Positions 47,821-57,067 of a stretch of DNA of 64,000 nt are shown piece by piece. The stretch is taken from the NCBI GenBank assembly GCA_023954375.1, contig JAMLIC010000002.1:1-64000 (forward strand). Direction: 5' to 3'. The notes below the pieces were generated by a model, which was not told the origin of the DNA, ran no database searches, and saw only the letters and a program-made list of their open reading frames with translations. Position 1 is the stretch's first letter; every line of letters starts with the position of its first letter. Source of the DNA: Planctomycetota bacterium (GTDB lineage Bacteria; Planctomycetota; J058). The position numbers were made by a program, and so were the translations under genes.

Positions 47821-48672
47821 TCAGGCGATGCCGACCACGTAGGCCAGCCACGAGTCCTCGTTCACGGCCGACTCGCGCCGCGTGTAGATGCCGTTGCCCT
47901 CGCCCTCGGCCGTCGCCCCCTCCCAGTAGGCCTCGGACGCCGAGAACCCGGCCTCGGCGAGGAGCTCGCGCACCTCGCGGATCGTCCAGAGGCGCCAGTC
48001 GTAGCTGAACGCCTTCCGCATCCGGCTGCGGTCGGGGAACTCGAAGTGGATGTGGCAGAGGATCTCGTTGGTGATCGCGTCGTAGCGCGCCTGGTCCCAG
48101 ACGTAGGTGAAGCCCCTGTGCCGGGTGCGCTCCTCGCCCATGCGCTGCGAGTCGGGCCCCCCGAACAGGTCGAGCACCAGGAGCCCCTCCGGGCGCAGCC
48201 CCGCGCGGGCGGCCTCGAAGTATGCGCGGAGGCGCTCGCGGGTCTTGAAGATGAAGTAGGAGAAGTTCTGGGCGAGCACGATGTCCGCCGGCGGCACGAC
48301 CCTCGGCGCGAGGACGTCCGCCTGCACCAGCGTCAGCCTCCCGCGCTGGTCGTCGTTGAGCTCGGACACGTTGTGCGCCCGGCCCCAGGCCAGCGGCTCG
48401 GGATCGAGGTCCACGCCCCAGGCCCGGTTCTCGCGGTTGCGTCGCACCCAGTGGCAGGCGGTGAAGGCGGCCGCGCAGAAGTCCTCGCGGACGTCGCGCG
48501 GGGGGCGGCCGTAGCGGCGGCGGAAGACCCGCGAGACGAAGTCCAGGTCCGCATCGGGCTGCTGGACCGCGCGCTGGTAGAGGGCGTACCGGTCGGCCTG
48601 CGCGGCCAGGCTGCGGCCAGCCTTCTTCGGGGCGCTCTTCTTCGGGGACGTCTCGACGGCGGGAGCGGGCAT
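47821..48672 (-). CDS. SAM-dependent class I methyltransferase
   Basis: 283 aa from ATG 48672 (GAAGGGGGG just upstream; GTG 48693 would add seven). After a Lys-rich N-terminus the Rossmann-like core shows VREDFCAAAFTACHWVR (motif I variant), GVDLDPEPLAWG (the acidic residue binding the ribose), LVQADVLAP, DIVLAQNFSYFIF (motif IV) and LVLDLFGGP. It resembles uncharacterised small-molecule or protein methyltransferases. It lies downstream of kinase 5 on the same strand, separated by a 13-bp hairpin. Confidence 0.8.
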   Translation of the reverse strand: MPAPAVETSPKKSAPKKAGRSLAAQADRYALYQRAVQQPDADLDFVSRVFRRRYGRPPRDVREDFCAAAFTACHWVRRNRENRAWGVDLDPEPLAWGRAHNVSELNDDQRGRLTLVQADVLAPRVVPPADIVLAQNFSYFIFKTRERLRAYFEAARAGLRPEGLLVLDLFGGPDSQRMGEERTRHRGFTYVWDQARYDAITNEILCHIHFEFPDRSRMRKAFSYDWRLWTIREVRELLAEAGFSASEAYWEGATAEGEGNGIYTRRESAVNEDSWLAYVVGIA

Positions 48673-48720
48673 GGCCCCCCTTCTATCGCTCACGCGCGCG
48701 CGCGGTCAACACCTCCGGAG

Positions 48721-48752
48721 CGCGCGCCCGGCCTCCAGGGGCCGGGCGCGCG
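48721..48752. terminator. 13-bp perfect GC hairpin
   Basis: CGCGCGCCCGGCC and its reverse complement around a 6-nt loop, between the kinase 5 stop (48776) and the methyltransferase start. There is no T-run on the minus strand, so it may terminate poorly or act in mRNA stability. Confidence 0.5.
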
Positions 48753-48775
48753 ACGACTCGGACTCGAGGACTCCG

Positions 48776-51623
48776 TCAGAACCACTCGAGGACGCGCGGC
48801 GCCTCGCGCGGCGTGAACGCGTCTGGCACCCGCGCAGGGACCTTGCGGCGCGGCGCCGGCGCCACCGCGCCCTCGGTCGAGCCCCCATCCACGGAGCCGT
48901 TGGCCCGCGGCGCGACGGCGCCGTCGGCCGAGCCCGGCGCGCGCGGCGCGACGGCGCCCTCGGTCGAGCCCCCATCCACGGAGCCGTTGGCCCGCGGCGC
49001 GACCGCGCCGTCGGTCGAGCCCGGCGCGCGCGGCGCGACGGCGCCCTCCGTCGAGCCCGGCGCTGGCGCGGGCCACCGCGCCTCGGTCGAGCCCGGCGCG
49101 CGCGGGGCCACCGCGCCGTCCGTCGAGCCCGGCGCCCGCGCGGCGCCTCGGTCGAGCCCGGCGCCCGCGGGCGACGGCGCCCTCGGTCGAGCCGCGCCCG
49201 CGTGGGGCCCGGCGCCCTCGGTCGAGCCCGGCGCCCGCGGAGCCACGGCGCCCTCGGTCGAGCCCCATCCAGGAGCCGTTGGCCCGCGGGGCCACGGCGC
49301 CCTCGGTCGAGCCCGGCGCGCGCGGGGCCACGGCGCCCTCGGTCGAGCCCCCATCCACGGAGCCGTTGGCCCGCGGGGCCACGGCGCCCTCGGTCGAGCC
49401 CGGCGCCCGCGGGGCCACGGCGCCCTCGGTCGAGCCCGGCGCGCGCGGGGCCACGGCGCCCTCCGTCGACCCCGGCGCCCGCGGGGCGACGGCGCCCTCG
49501 GTCGAGCCCGGCGCCCGCGGGGCCACGGCGCCCTCGGTCGAGCCCCCATCCACGGAGCCGTTGGCCCGCGGGGCGACGGCGCCCTCGGTCGAGCCCCCAT
49601 CCACGGAGCCGTTGGCCCGCGGGGCCACGGCGCCCTCGGTCGAGCCCCCATCCACGGAGCCGTTGGCCCGCGGGGCCACGGCGCCCTCGGTCGAGCCCCC
49701 ATCCACGGAGCCGTTGGCCCGCGGGGCCACGGCGCCCTCGGTCGAGCCCGGCGCGCGCGGGGCGACGGCGCCCTCGGTCGAGCCCGGCGCGCGCGGGGCC
49801 ACCGCGCCCTCGGTCGAGCCCGGCGCCCGCGGCGCGATCGCGGCCTCACGGGTCAGCGCGGCCCGGCTCGGGCCTTCGAGCGCGGTGATCAGCGTGGGCG
49901 TGGCCTTCTTCCGGGCCCGGTTCTTGCGGACCTGCCGGCTGGCGAACTCGATCGCCATGACGCTGCCCATGAGGCCGACCGCCATGACCAGCGCCAGGGC
50001 CGCGCCCCAGGCCGTGCCGCGGACCGAGCGCCGGCGCATCGGCGTGGCCGCGACCTCGGCCTCGGCGCGCGGGACCGCGCGCACCGCCTCGAACGACGCG
50101 TCGAGGAAGGCGCGCTTGAGCGGGTTGCCGCGCGGGTCGCAGCCGAGCTCGGCCGCGTAGAGGCGGTCGCTCTCCAGGTCGTGCAGCATCATCCGGCGCC
50201 GACGCCACCAGCCCATCGAGAACGACTTGAACGCCCAGAGCACCTGGTCGAGGTCGCGCACCTGCTGCGCGACCACCGCGAAGGTCACCTCCTTCTCCCA
50301 GATCCCCTTCTCGCGCTCGAAGATCTGCCGCGCCGTCGCCACGGTCGAGCGGGCGGTCGCGGCGTCGAGCACGGGGAGGAACAGGGCGTAGACGCGGTGG
50401 TGCGGCTCGCCGTCGGCGCTCACGCCGAAGCACACGTCGAAGCCCTGGCCGTCGCTCACGCTCATGGCCCGCACGGCCGTCATCCGGTCGCGGACCTGCG
50501 CGACGACCGCGTCGCGCCAGCGGGCGAACGCGGCGGGCACGGCCGGCAGCGGGGCCGCCGGCGCGCTCACGGGCGCGGCGGCCGCGGGGGCCACCGCCTC
50601 CGGCGCCGCCACCCCGGCGGGCCGGGCGTGCCAGTGGCCGCACCGCGCCGGCTCGGGCGCGGCCGGGATCGCCCGGACCACCGGCGCGGCCGCGACGGGC
50701 TGCGCCGGCTCGGCGCGGACGACCAGCGGCTGGGGGTCCGCCACCGGCCTGGGGGCGACCGCCGGCTTCTGGGGGGCCTCGGGCGCCTTCACGACCGGGC
50801 GCTCGCCGAGCACCTGCTCCAGGTCCTCGATCGTCGGCCCGAGCGAGCGGGGGCGCCGCTCGCGCCGCGTGAACGTGCGGGCGAAGATCCGGTCGAACTC
50901 GGGCGGCACGTCGCGGGCGAGGTCGCTCGGCACCTCGCGCCCCTCGGGCAGGCGGCCGGTGAGGATCTCGAACAGGAGCACGCCGAACGAGTAGACGTCG
51001 GCCCGCTCGTCGGCGGTCTCGCCGCGGAGCAGCTCCGGCGCCAGGTAGCGGATCGTCCCCTGGACCTCGGTGCCCGAGGTCGCCAGCTCCAGGCTGCGCG
51101 AGATCTGCAGGCAGCCCTGCGGCCCCTCGAACACCCGGCCGAGGCCGAAGTCGGTCAGGAGCACCCGCGGCTGCTGGCCAGGGGTCGCGCGGCCGTTCTC
51201 CACCAGGACGTTGCCCGGCTTCACGTCGCCGTGGACGACGCCGTGGGCGTGCGCGTGGGCCAGCGCCCGCGCCACCTCGATGAGGACCCTGCCGGCCCGC
51301 CGCCAGGGGAGCGCCCCCTCGCGGCGAAGGAGCTCGGCGAGCGACGCCCCGGCCACGTACTCCATGACGACGTAGGGCGGGTCGTGCGAGATGCTCAGCT
51401 CCAGCGTGCGCACGATGTTGGGGTGCTCGAGCGACGCCTGGACCACGCCCTCGTGGCGCAGCGCCGTCAGGCTGCCCTGGTCGCGGGGGACCTTGATCGC
51501 CACGATCCGACCCAGGACCTCGTGCTCAGCCCGGAACACCTCCCCGAAGCCGCCCTCGCCCAGGCGCTCGAGGATGCGGTAGTCGAGGATGCGGTCGCCC
51601 GGCGACAACTTACGGATTTCCAT
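48776..51623 (-). CDS. Membrane Ser/Thr kinase with [11 protein letters not shown] repeat tail, frame-disturbed
   Basis: Kinase domain near residues 15-275: [28 protein letters not shown] (HGD for HRD; Asp133), [27 protein letters not shown] Pro/Ala linker and an unknown domain (about 370-530; [32 protein letters not shown]) precede one transmembrane helix (about 545-563). Beyond it are about 22 tandem units, [12 protein letters not shown] or [17 protein letters not shown]. The first 13 units stay in frame; near 49265, 49200 and 49145 the frame slips, and the true C-terminus ([24 protein letters not shown], cut short here) lies in another frame ending at 48776. The slips may be assembly errors in the repeats or real inactivation. 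The repeat tail is probably extracytoplasmic. Confidence 0.8.
48850..49840. repeat. Tandem array of 36- and 51-bp units
   Basis: About 22 units coding [12 protein letters not shown] (36 bp) and [17 protein letters not shown] (51 bp), sharing a 33-bp core. Units between about 49.14 and 49.27 kb contain single-base gaps that break the reading frame (for example GAGCCCCATCCAGGAGCC where other units have GAGCCCCCATCCACGGAGCC). Confidence 0.9.
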
Positions 51624-51901
51624 GGGTCAACCCCCGGCCCAGCGCGCTCGGTTGCTCGTCACCTACTGGAAAGACACACGAACCCGGAAACTTGCACCCG
51701 GTCAGGAAAGTTCGCCTGGCAGGCCGGCGTCCTCGCCATCCGCGCGCACCTTTTCGGGACTCTAGCCCTGCCCATCGGGCCGCTCAAGGGCGCCCCCCCG
51801 CGCCTTCGCCGTAGCCGCGTTCGTCCCAACGAGTTGAGCGGTGTCGCGGCCCCGGGCCCAGAGACCACGTACTGGTTCGCTGCTGTCGCGGCGAGTAGCC
51901 T
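51624..51901. promoter_or_regulatory. Divergent region between kinases 5 and 6
   Basis: About 280 bp with AT-richer patches (51655-51720 and 51820-51900). TAGCCT at 51896-51901 could be a -10 box for kinase 6 if its start is GTG 51941. No clear -35, repeat or gene. Confidence 0.3.
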
Positions 51902-53170
51902 GTGACCGGTCGACGCCGGAGGACGGGCCTGGGCCAGGACGTGACGGAACCGCTCTCCTCACCCTCCCGCCGGGTCGTCCTCGTCGACGACGACGGCGTG
52001 TGCCTGGCCATGCTCAGCTCGCGGCTGCGCAAGCGCGGCTTCGACGTGTGCGCCTATGGCGACCCGCGCGAGGCCATGCGCCAGCTCCCGCTCGACCTCC
52101 CGGCCGCCGTCATCACCGACCTGCGCATGCCCCACATGAGCGGGCTCGAGGTCGTGCAGGAGGTGAGGCTCCAGCTCGGCTCCAACGCGCCGCCGGTGCT
52201 CGTCGTCTCGGCCACCGACGAGGAGGCCATGCTGGAGGAGGCCTTCCGGCTGGGCGCCACCGACTACCTGCTCAAGCCCGTCAACGAGGCGGAGCTGGGG
52301 GCGAAGCTCGAGCGGGCGCTCCGGCCGCGCAAGGTCGCGCAGTTCACCCCGATCCCCGACCGGGTGGGCGACTGGACCCTGCTCGAGTGCATCGGCCGCG
52401 GCGGCACGGCCTGCGTCTTCACGGCCGTGCGCGGCCAGGACCCCACGGTCCGCGCCCTCAAGGTCGTCTGGCCGCACCTCGTCGGCAACACGGAGACGCT
52501 CCTGCGCTTCCGCCGCGAGATCGACACGCTCTGCGGGCTCTCGCATCCGCGCCTCGTGCGCTTCGTCGAGAGCGGCCGCCACGAGGACTGCTTCTACTAC
52601 GTCATGGACTTCCTCCCGGGCGGCTCCGTGCGCCAGCGGCTCCGGCGCGCCGGCCCGCAGCCGGCCGCGGCCGCGCTCACCCTCATCGAGGAGGTGGGCG
52701 AGGCCCTCGGCCACCTGCACGCCGCCGGCCTCGTCCACCGCGACGTCAAGCCCGGCAACGTCTTCTACGACGCCGACGGGGCCCACGTGCTCGGCGACTT
52801 CGGCCTGGCGCGCCGCCTCACGGACCGTGGGATCACGCTCTCGCGCGAGTTCATCGGCACGCCGCTCTACCTGGCGCCCGAGGTCTTCCGCTCGCCCGAG
52901 TTCGACGAGAGCGTCGACCTCTACGCGCTGGGCGTCTCGGCCTTCGAGGCCCTCCTCGGCCGCGCCCCGATGACGGAGGACGACTCGATGACGCTCATCG
53001 GCCGCATCCTCGACGGCGAGTTCCCGCGCCCCCGCGACCTCCTCCCCGACCTTCCGGCGCCGCTCCTCGCGCTCCTCGAGCGCCTCCTCGCGCCCGCCGA
53101 CGCCCGCCCCCGCGGGGCGGCCGAGGTCGTGGCGCTGGCGCGGGAGGCGCGCGCGGCGCTCCCCCGCTGA
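51902..53170 (+). CDS. Receiver domain fused to Ser/Thr kinase
   Basis: 422 aa (GTG 51902; GTG 51941 gives 409). The REC domain is complete: VVLVDDDG (acidic pocket), phosphoacceptor Asp73 in VITDLRMPHMSG, VVSATDE, and YLLKPVNEAEL with the conserved Lys. The kinase domain (about 155-400) has GRGGTACVFTA, RALKVVW, HRDVKPGN (Asp281), GDFGLAR, GTPLYLAPEV and DLYALGVSAFEALLG. No transmembrane helix. The fusion lets a histidine kinase or phosphodonor control a Ser/Thr kinase. It precedes the GAF-pilT-pilB cluster on the same strand, so control of pilus/secretion motors is a fair inference. Kinases with N-terminal REC are uncommon. Confidence 0.92.
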   Translation: MTGRRRRTGLGQDVTEPLSSPSRRVVLVDDDGVCLAMLSSRLRKRGFDVCAYGDPREAMRQLPLDLPAAVITDLRMPHMSGLEVVQEVRLQLGSNAPPVLVVSATDEEAMLEEAFRLGATDYLLKPVNEAELGAKLERALRPRKVAQFTPIPDRVGDWTLLECIGRGGTACVFTAVRGQDPTVRALKVVWPHLVGNTETLLRFRREIDTLCGLSHPRLVRFVESGRHEDCFYYVMDFLPGGSVRQRLRRAGPQPAAAALTLIEEVGEALGHLHAAGLVHRDVKPGNVFYDADGAHVLGDFGLARRLTDRGITLSREFIGTPLYLAPEVFRSPEFDESVDLYALGVSAFEALLGRAPMTEDDSMTLIGRILDGEFPRPRDLLPDLPAPLLALLERLLAPADARPRGAAEVVALAREARAALPR

Positions 53171-53208
53171 GGGCCGCCTCTCCCGTGGCCGCGGCCCGCG
53201 GCGCGGGC

Positions 53209-53214
53209 TATAGT
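53209..53214 (+). promoter_or_regulatory. -10-like TATAGT before the GAF gene
   Basis: TATAGT lies 29 nt before the TTG start at 53244; GGGGGG serves as a weak ribosome site. It could start the GAF-pilT-pilB transcript. Confidence 0.4.
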
Positions 53215-53243
53215 CGGCCCCGAACTCCCCGGGGGGCGCCGCC

Positions 53244-53819
53244 TTGAGCACGGAGACCGAGTACCGCGCGCTGCTCGACGACAACGCGCACCTGCAGGCG
53301 CAGGTGCTGGTCCTGCAGCGGCTCCTCCACCTCTTCGCCGCGCCCGACGACTTCGGGGCCGTGTTCGACGGGGTGATGGACGCGGCCATGGACTACTTCC
53401 AGGCCCGCTCCGGCGCCCTCTACATGTTCGACGAGGAGCAGGGGGCGCTCTACTTCGCGGCCGCCCGCGGCCCGAAGGCCAAGGAGGTCCTCGCCCTCGA
53501 CATCACGATCAAGCCCGGGCAGGGCATCGCCGGCGCCGCCTTCCAGAACGACGAGGTGATCGCCGTCTCGGACGCCGACAAGGACCCGCGCTTCGCCCGC
53601 GAGGTCTCCGACGCCGTCGGCTACGAGGTGCGCTCCATGCTCACGACGCCGGTCGTGTGCGACGGGCAGCCGATCGGGGCGCTCCAGGTGATGAACAAGC
53701 GCTGCGGCTCGACCTTCACCTGCGAGGAGGTCGAGTTCGCCCGGCACCTCGGCCGCTACGTGGGCGGGCTGGTGTCGCTCGGGTGCGAGGTCCAGTCCCT
53801 CCGGGCGGCGAGGGCGTAG
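53244..53819 (+). CDS. Stand-alone GAF domain protein
   Basis: 191 aa, TTG start. A short coiled N-terminus (ALLDDNAHLQAQVLVLQRLLHL) leads into one GAF domain: FGAVFDGVMDAAMDYFQARSGALYMFDEE, KPGQGIAGAAFQNDEVI, VRSMLTTPVVCDGQPIGALQVMNK. The last motif closely matches the GAF domain inside PilB at 59106, so the two probably share a ligand or arose by duplication. GAF domains bind cyclic nucleotides, tetrapyrroles or other small molecules. pilT follows after 2 bp, so it is an operon. Confidence 0.88.
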   Translation: MSTETEYRALLDDNAHLQAQVLVLQRLLHLFAAPDDFGAVFDGVMDAAMDYFQARSGALYMFDEEQGALYFAAARGPKAKEVLALDITIKPGQGIAGAAFQNDEVIAVSDADKDPRFAREVSDAVGYEVRSMLTTPVVCDGQPIGALQVMNKRCGSTFTCEEVEFARHLGRYVGGLVSLGCEVQSLRAARA

Positions 53820-53821
53820 CC

Positions 53822-55249
53822 GTGTCGCAGCTGGTGGCGCTCCTCACCGACATGCACCGGCGCGGCGGGTCGGACCTGGTCCTCAAGGAGGGGCGGCCGC
53901 CGCTCATGCGCATCTCGGGCCAGCTGCTCCCGTCCGACCACCCCGTGCAGACGAAGGAGCGGCTGTGGGCGACGATCTCGCCCCTGCTCGACGAGGCCTA
54001 CCGGCGGCGCCTCGAGCGGGAGCGCGAGGTCGACCTCTCCTACGAGATCGAGGACGTGGCCCGCTTCCGCGTGAACGTGTTCCACCAGCGCAACCGCGTC
54101 GGCGCCGTGATCCGCGCCATCCCGCTCGAGACGCCGACGATCGACGCGCTCAAGCTGCCGCCGGTGCTCAAGGACCTGGCCGGCGCGCCGCACGGGATCA
54201 TCCTCGTCACCGGCCCGACCGGCAGCGGGAAGTCGACCACGCTGGCGGCGATCGTCGAGCACGTCAACGAGACGCGCCACGCGCACATCATCACGATCGA
54301 GGACCCGGTCGAGTTCGTCTACACCGACAAGAAGGCCACCGTCACCCAGCGCGGGATCGGCGAGGACGTCCTCGACACGTCGCGCGCCCTGCGCGCGGCG
54401 CTGCGCCAGAACCCCGACGTGATCCTCGCCGGCGAGATGCGCGACCGCGAGACGATGGAGCTGGCCCTGCACGCGGCCGGCACCGGGCACCTCGTGCTCT
54501 CGACCCTGCACACGAACGACGCCAAGCAGAGCATCACGCGCATCACCGACGCCTTCCCGGCCGAGAGCCGCCAGGGCCTCCTGCGGACGCTGTCCGTGTC
54601 CCTGCGGGGCGTGGTGTCGCAGCGCCTGATCCGCAAGGCGGACGGGACCGGCCGGGTCGCGGCGTTCGAGGTCATGGTGTGCTCGCCGACGATCAAGCAG
54701 CTCATCGAGAAGGGCGCGATCGACGAGATGGCCAGGGCCATCGAGAGCTCGTCGAGCTACTACCGCATGCAGAGCTTCAACCAGGCGCTGGTCGAGCTGG
54801 TCAACCGGCGCCTGATCACGCCGGACGCGGCGCTGGAGAACAGCGCCTCGCCCGGCGACCTGAAGCTCATGCTGAAGGGCATGCAGCGCGGCGGCGCGAC
54901 CGGGCTCCTGCAGCGCCGGGACGTCGAGCTCCGCCCGGGCGACCCGAACGCCACGACCCAGGCGACGTCGGCCGTGGGCGTCCGGCTGGTCGAGAGCGGC
55001 GAGCAGCCGCCCCTCCCGCCCGGGCCCGCCCCCCGGACGCCGCCGCCCGGGCCCACGCCGCCAGCCGGGCCGCCGCCCGGACCGCCGCCCGGACCGACGC
55101 CGCCCCCCGGGCCGACGACGCGGTCGCCGGCGCCGCCGGGGCCGCTCCGGGCGGCCCCGCGGGCGCCCAGCAGGCGCCAGGTGGGCGGGCCCGTGCCGCC
55201 CGGCGAGCCGCGGCGGCCGGGGATCCAGCGCGGGTTCGACTTCAGCTGA
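53822..55249 (+). CDS. pilT: PilT-type retraction ATPase
   Basis: 475 aa: a standard PilT of about 365-390 residues plus an unusual Pro/Gly-rich tail of roughly 80 residues (runs of PPPGPTPP). Motifs: GSDLVLKEGRPPLMRI (N-terminal PAS-like), VTGPTGSGKSTTLAAI (Walker A, about 131), ITIEDPVEFVY (Asp box), NPDVILAGEMRDRETMELAL (Walker B) and GHLVLSTLHTNDA (His box). Hexameric PilT depolymerises type IV pili using ATP at the inner membrane. GTG start. No pilin or other pilus genes are in the window. The tail may bind SH3-like or EVH1-like partners; its role is unknown. Confidence 0.93.
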   Translation: MSQLVALLTDMHRRGGSDLVLKEGRPPLMRISGQLLPSDHPVQTKERLWATISPLLDEAYRRRLEREREVDLSYEIEDVARFRVNVFHQRNRVGAVIRAIPLETPTIDALKLPPVLKDLAGAPHGIILVTGPTGSGKSTTLAAIVEHVNETRHAHIITIEDPVEFVYTDKKATVTQRGIGEDVLDTSRALRAALRQNPDVILAGEMRDRETMELALHAAGTGHLVLSTLHTNDAKQSITRITDAFPAESRQGLLRTLSVSLRGVVSQRLIRKADGTGRVAAFEVMVCSPTIKQLIEKGAIDEMARAIESSSSYYRMQSFNQALVELVNRRLITPDAALENSASPGDLKLMLKGMQRGGATGLLQRRDVELRPGDPNATTQATSAVGVRLVESGEQPPLPPGPAPRTPPPGPTPPAGPPPGPPPGPTPPPGPTTRSPAPPGPLRAAPRAPSRRQVGGPVPPGEPRRPGIQRGFDFS

Positions 55250-55322
55250 TGCATCGGGCGGGTCGGCGCGGTTCAATCAGGGGATCGGCGGCGGGCCCGG
55301 GCCGCCGCGCAGGAGCGTTCAG

Positions 55323-57065
55323 GTGAGCTCGGATCCGCAGGCGGTCGAGGACCTCTACACCAAGATCGCCCTCGACAACAAGCTCGTCACGCGCTTCCAG
55401 GTGCGCAAGGCGGCCGAGGAGCTGGACTCGCTCGCCAAGGGCGGCAAGAAGCCGCCGATCGGCGAGGTGATGGTGCGGCTCGGCTTCCTCAGCGAGCGCC
55501 AGCACCAGTCGGTCGTCAACGCCTGCCGCTACCGCGAGCAGCGCGACTACGACAAGCGCTTCGGCCGCCAGTGCCTCCGCATGGAGCTCCTCGTGCAGGC
55601 CGACATCGAGCGCGCGCTCGAGGCGCAGAAGGACGCCTACCAGGCCAGGGGCAAGGTCGAGGGCCTGGCCGAGCTCCTCGTCGCCCAGGAGAAGCTCACG
55701 GCGAAGCAGGCCGACGAGGTGCGCCGGGGGATCGAGGAGCGCGACCGCGCCAAGGCGCGCAGCGGCAACACCCGGGCCCTCAGCGCCAGCGGGCCCACCC
55801 CGGTGCTCAAGGGGGCGGCGAAGGCGGAGCCGGCCCGGGCCGCGCCGCCGGCCGGGGACGACGACGACCTCGACGGGGTCGACCTCGACGAGGACGACCT
55901 CGACGACGCCGACCTCGACGACGCCGGCGCCGAGCTCGACGCCGACGACGACGACCTCGACGGGGTCGACCTCGACGACGCCGACCTCGACGTCGACGAC
56001 GAGGACCTGAAGGCGGTCGACCTCGACGACGACGACCTCAAGGATGTCGACCTCGACGCCGACGGCGACGCCGACGACGACCTCGACGGCATCGACCTCG
56101 ACGAGGACCTCGACGAGGGCGACGACGAGGCGGAGGCGGAGGCTGAGGACGAGGACGACGAGGCGCTCGAGATCGACCCCGCCAAGCTCGACGACCTGGT
56201 CGAGAAGGCCGACGACGAGGGCGGCGAGGACGAGGCGGACCTGGCCGAGGAGGTGAGCGAGATCGGCTCGGACGTCGACCTCGACGAGGACGACCTGCGC
56301 GCGATCGAGCGCATGGACAGCGGCGACGAGATGGACACCGAGGGGGCCTGGGCCGCCGAGGCGTTCGACGATCGCCCGATCAGTCACCGCCCGCCGTCGG
56401 AGCGCCTGGCGAAGCGTCCGGACGAGGCGACGGCCCGCGCCGGGTCGGAGTCAGCCCCCGTCCCGGCGCCGCCCCGGCCGACGAGCCCGCCCGCGCCGCC
56501 CAGCCCGCCGCGGCGCCCCGAGCCGGAGCTGGCGGCGACGGCGTCGTCTCCCTTCCAGAGCGCCGAGGACGTGGACGCCCCCCCGCCCCCGCCGCCCGCC
56601 ACGATCCCAGGCGGCGACGTCTTCGACTCGGGCCTGTCGGGCTCGCAGGCGAGGTCGACGTCCCACGCGCTGGAGGACGACGACGGCGACGTGCCGGTGC
56701 CGGCGCTCGACGAGGACGTGCCGCTCAGCGCCAGCGAGGTCGGCCGGCTGATCGACGCGGAGCGGCCGGCCGACGCGGAGGAGGACCGCGACGAGGCGGC
56801 CCTGCGCGACCGCCTGCGCCAGAGCGCGCGCCGCCTCGAGCAGGCGATCTCGAGCGGGTCGGGCCGCCTCGCCGCGGCGACCGCCGCCCCGGCCGCTCCG
56901 GCCCCGGCCGCTCCGGCCGCCGCGGCCCCGGCCGTCGAGGCCCCGGCGGCCAACGGCTCCGCGCCGGGCGCCGCCCTGAAGGTGGACGACCCGCGCGTGC
57001 GCCGGGCGTTCGACAAGGCCCTCGAGGCCGCGTGGAAGGTCTTCGTGGAGGAGCTACGGTCCTGA
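55323..57065 (+). CDS. MshEN-like helical domain with acidic repeat tail
   Basis: 580 aa, GTG start with AGGAG 7 nt upstream. The N-terminal 140 residues are MshEN-like hairpins: LVTRFQVRKAAEELDSL, IGEVMVRLGFLSERQHQSV, LLVQADIERALEAQKDA, LAELLVAQEKLTAKQADEV. A stretch of about 170 residues of DDLDGVDLDEDD-type repeats and acidic helices follows, then a Pro-rich linker and a helical C-terminus (VRRAFDKALEAAWKVFVEELR). The plan equals that of the protein at 34309, but the tail has fewer Lys. Lying between pilT and the GspE-like genes, it is likely part of the pilus/secretion machine or its regulator. Not a recognised family beyond the N-terminal module. Confidence 0.8.
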   Translation: MSSDPQAVEDLYTKIALDNKLVTRFQVRKAAEELDSLAKGGKKPPIGEVMVRLGFLSERQHQSVVNACRYREQRDYDKRFGRQCLRMELLVQADIERALEAQKDAYQARGKVEGLAELLVAQEKLTAKQADEVRRGIEERDRAKARSGNTRALSASGPTPVLKGAAKAEPARAAPPAGDDDDLDGVDLDEDDLDDADLDDAGAELDADDDDLDGVDLDDADLDVDDEDLKAVDLDDDDLKDVDLDADGDADDDLDGIDLDEDLDEGDDEAEAEAEDEDDEALEIDPAKLDDLVEKADDEGGEDEADLAEEVSEIGSDVDLDEDDLRAIERMDSGDEMDTEGAWAAEAFDDRPISHRPPSERLAKRPDEATARAGSESAPVPAPPRPTSPPAPPSPPRRPEPELAATASSPFQSAEDVDAPPPPPPATIPGGDVFDSGLSGSQARSTSHALEDDDGDVPVPALDEDVPLSASEVGRLIDAERPADAEEDRDEAALRDRLRQSARRLEQAISSGSGRLAAATAAPAAPAPAAPAAAAPAVEAPAANGSAPGAALKVDDPRVRRAFDKALEAAWKVFVEELRS

Positions 57066-57067
57066 GC

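Noticed and set aside
48850..49840. Repeat array as a possible CRISPR
   Set aside because: Units are contiguous, in-frame peptide repeats with no unique spacers.
55571..56146. Overlapping frame within the acidic protein gene
   Set aside because: A shadow reading of GAC/GAG-rich codons as Arg/Gly/Pro runs.
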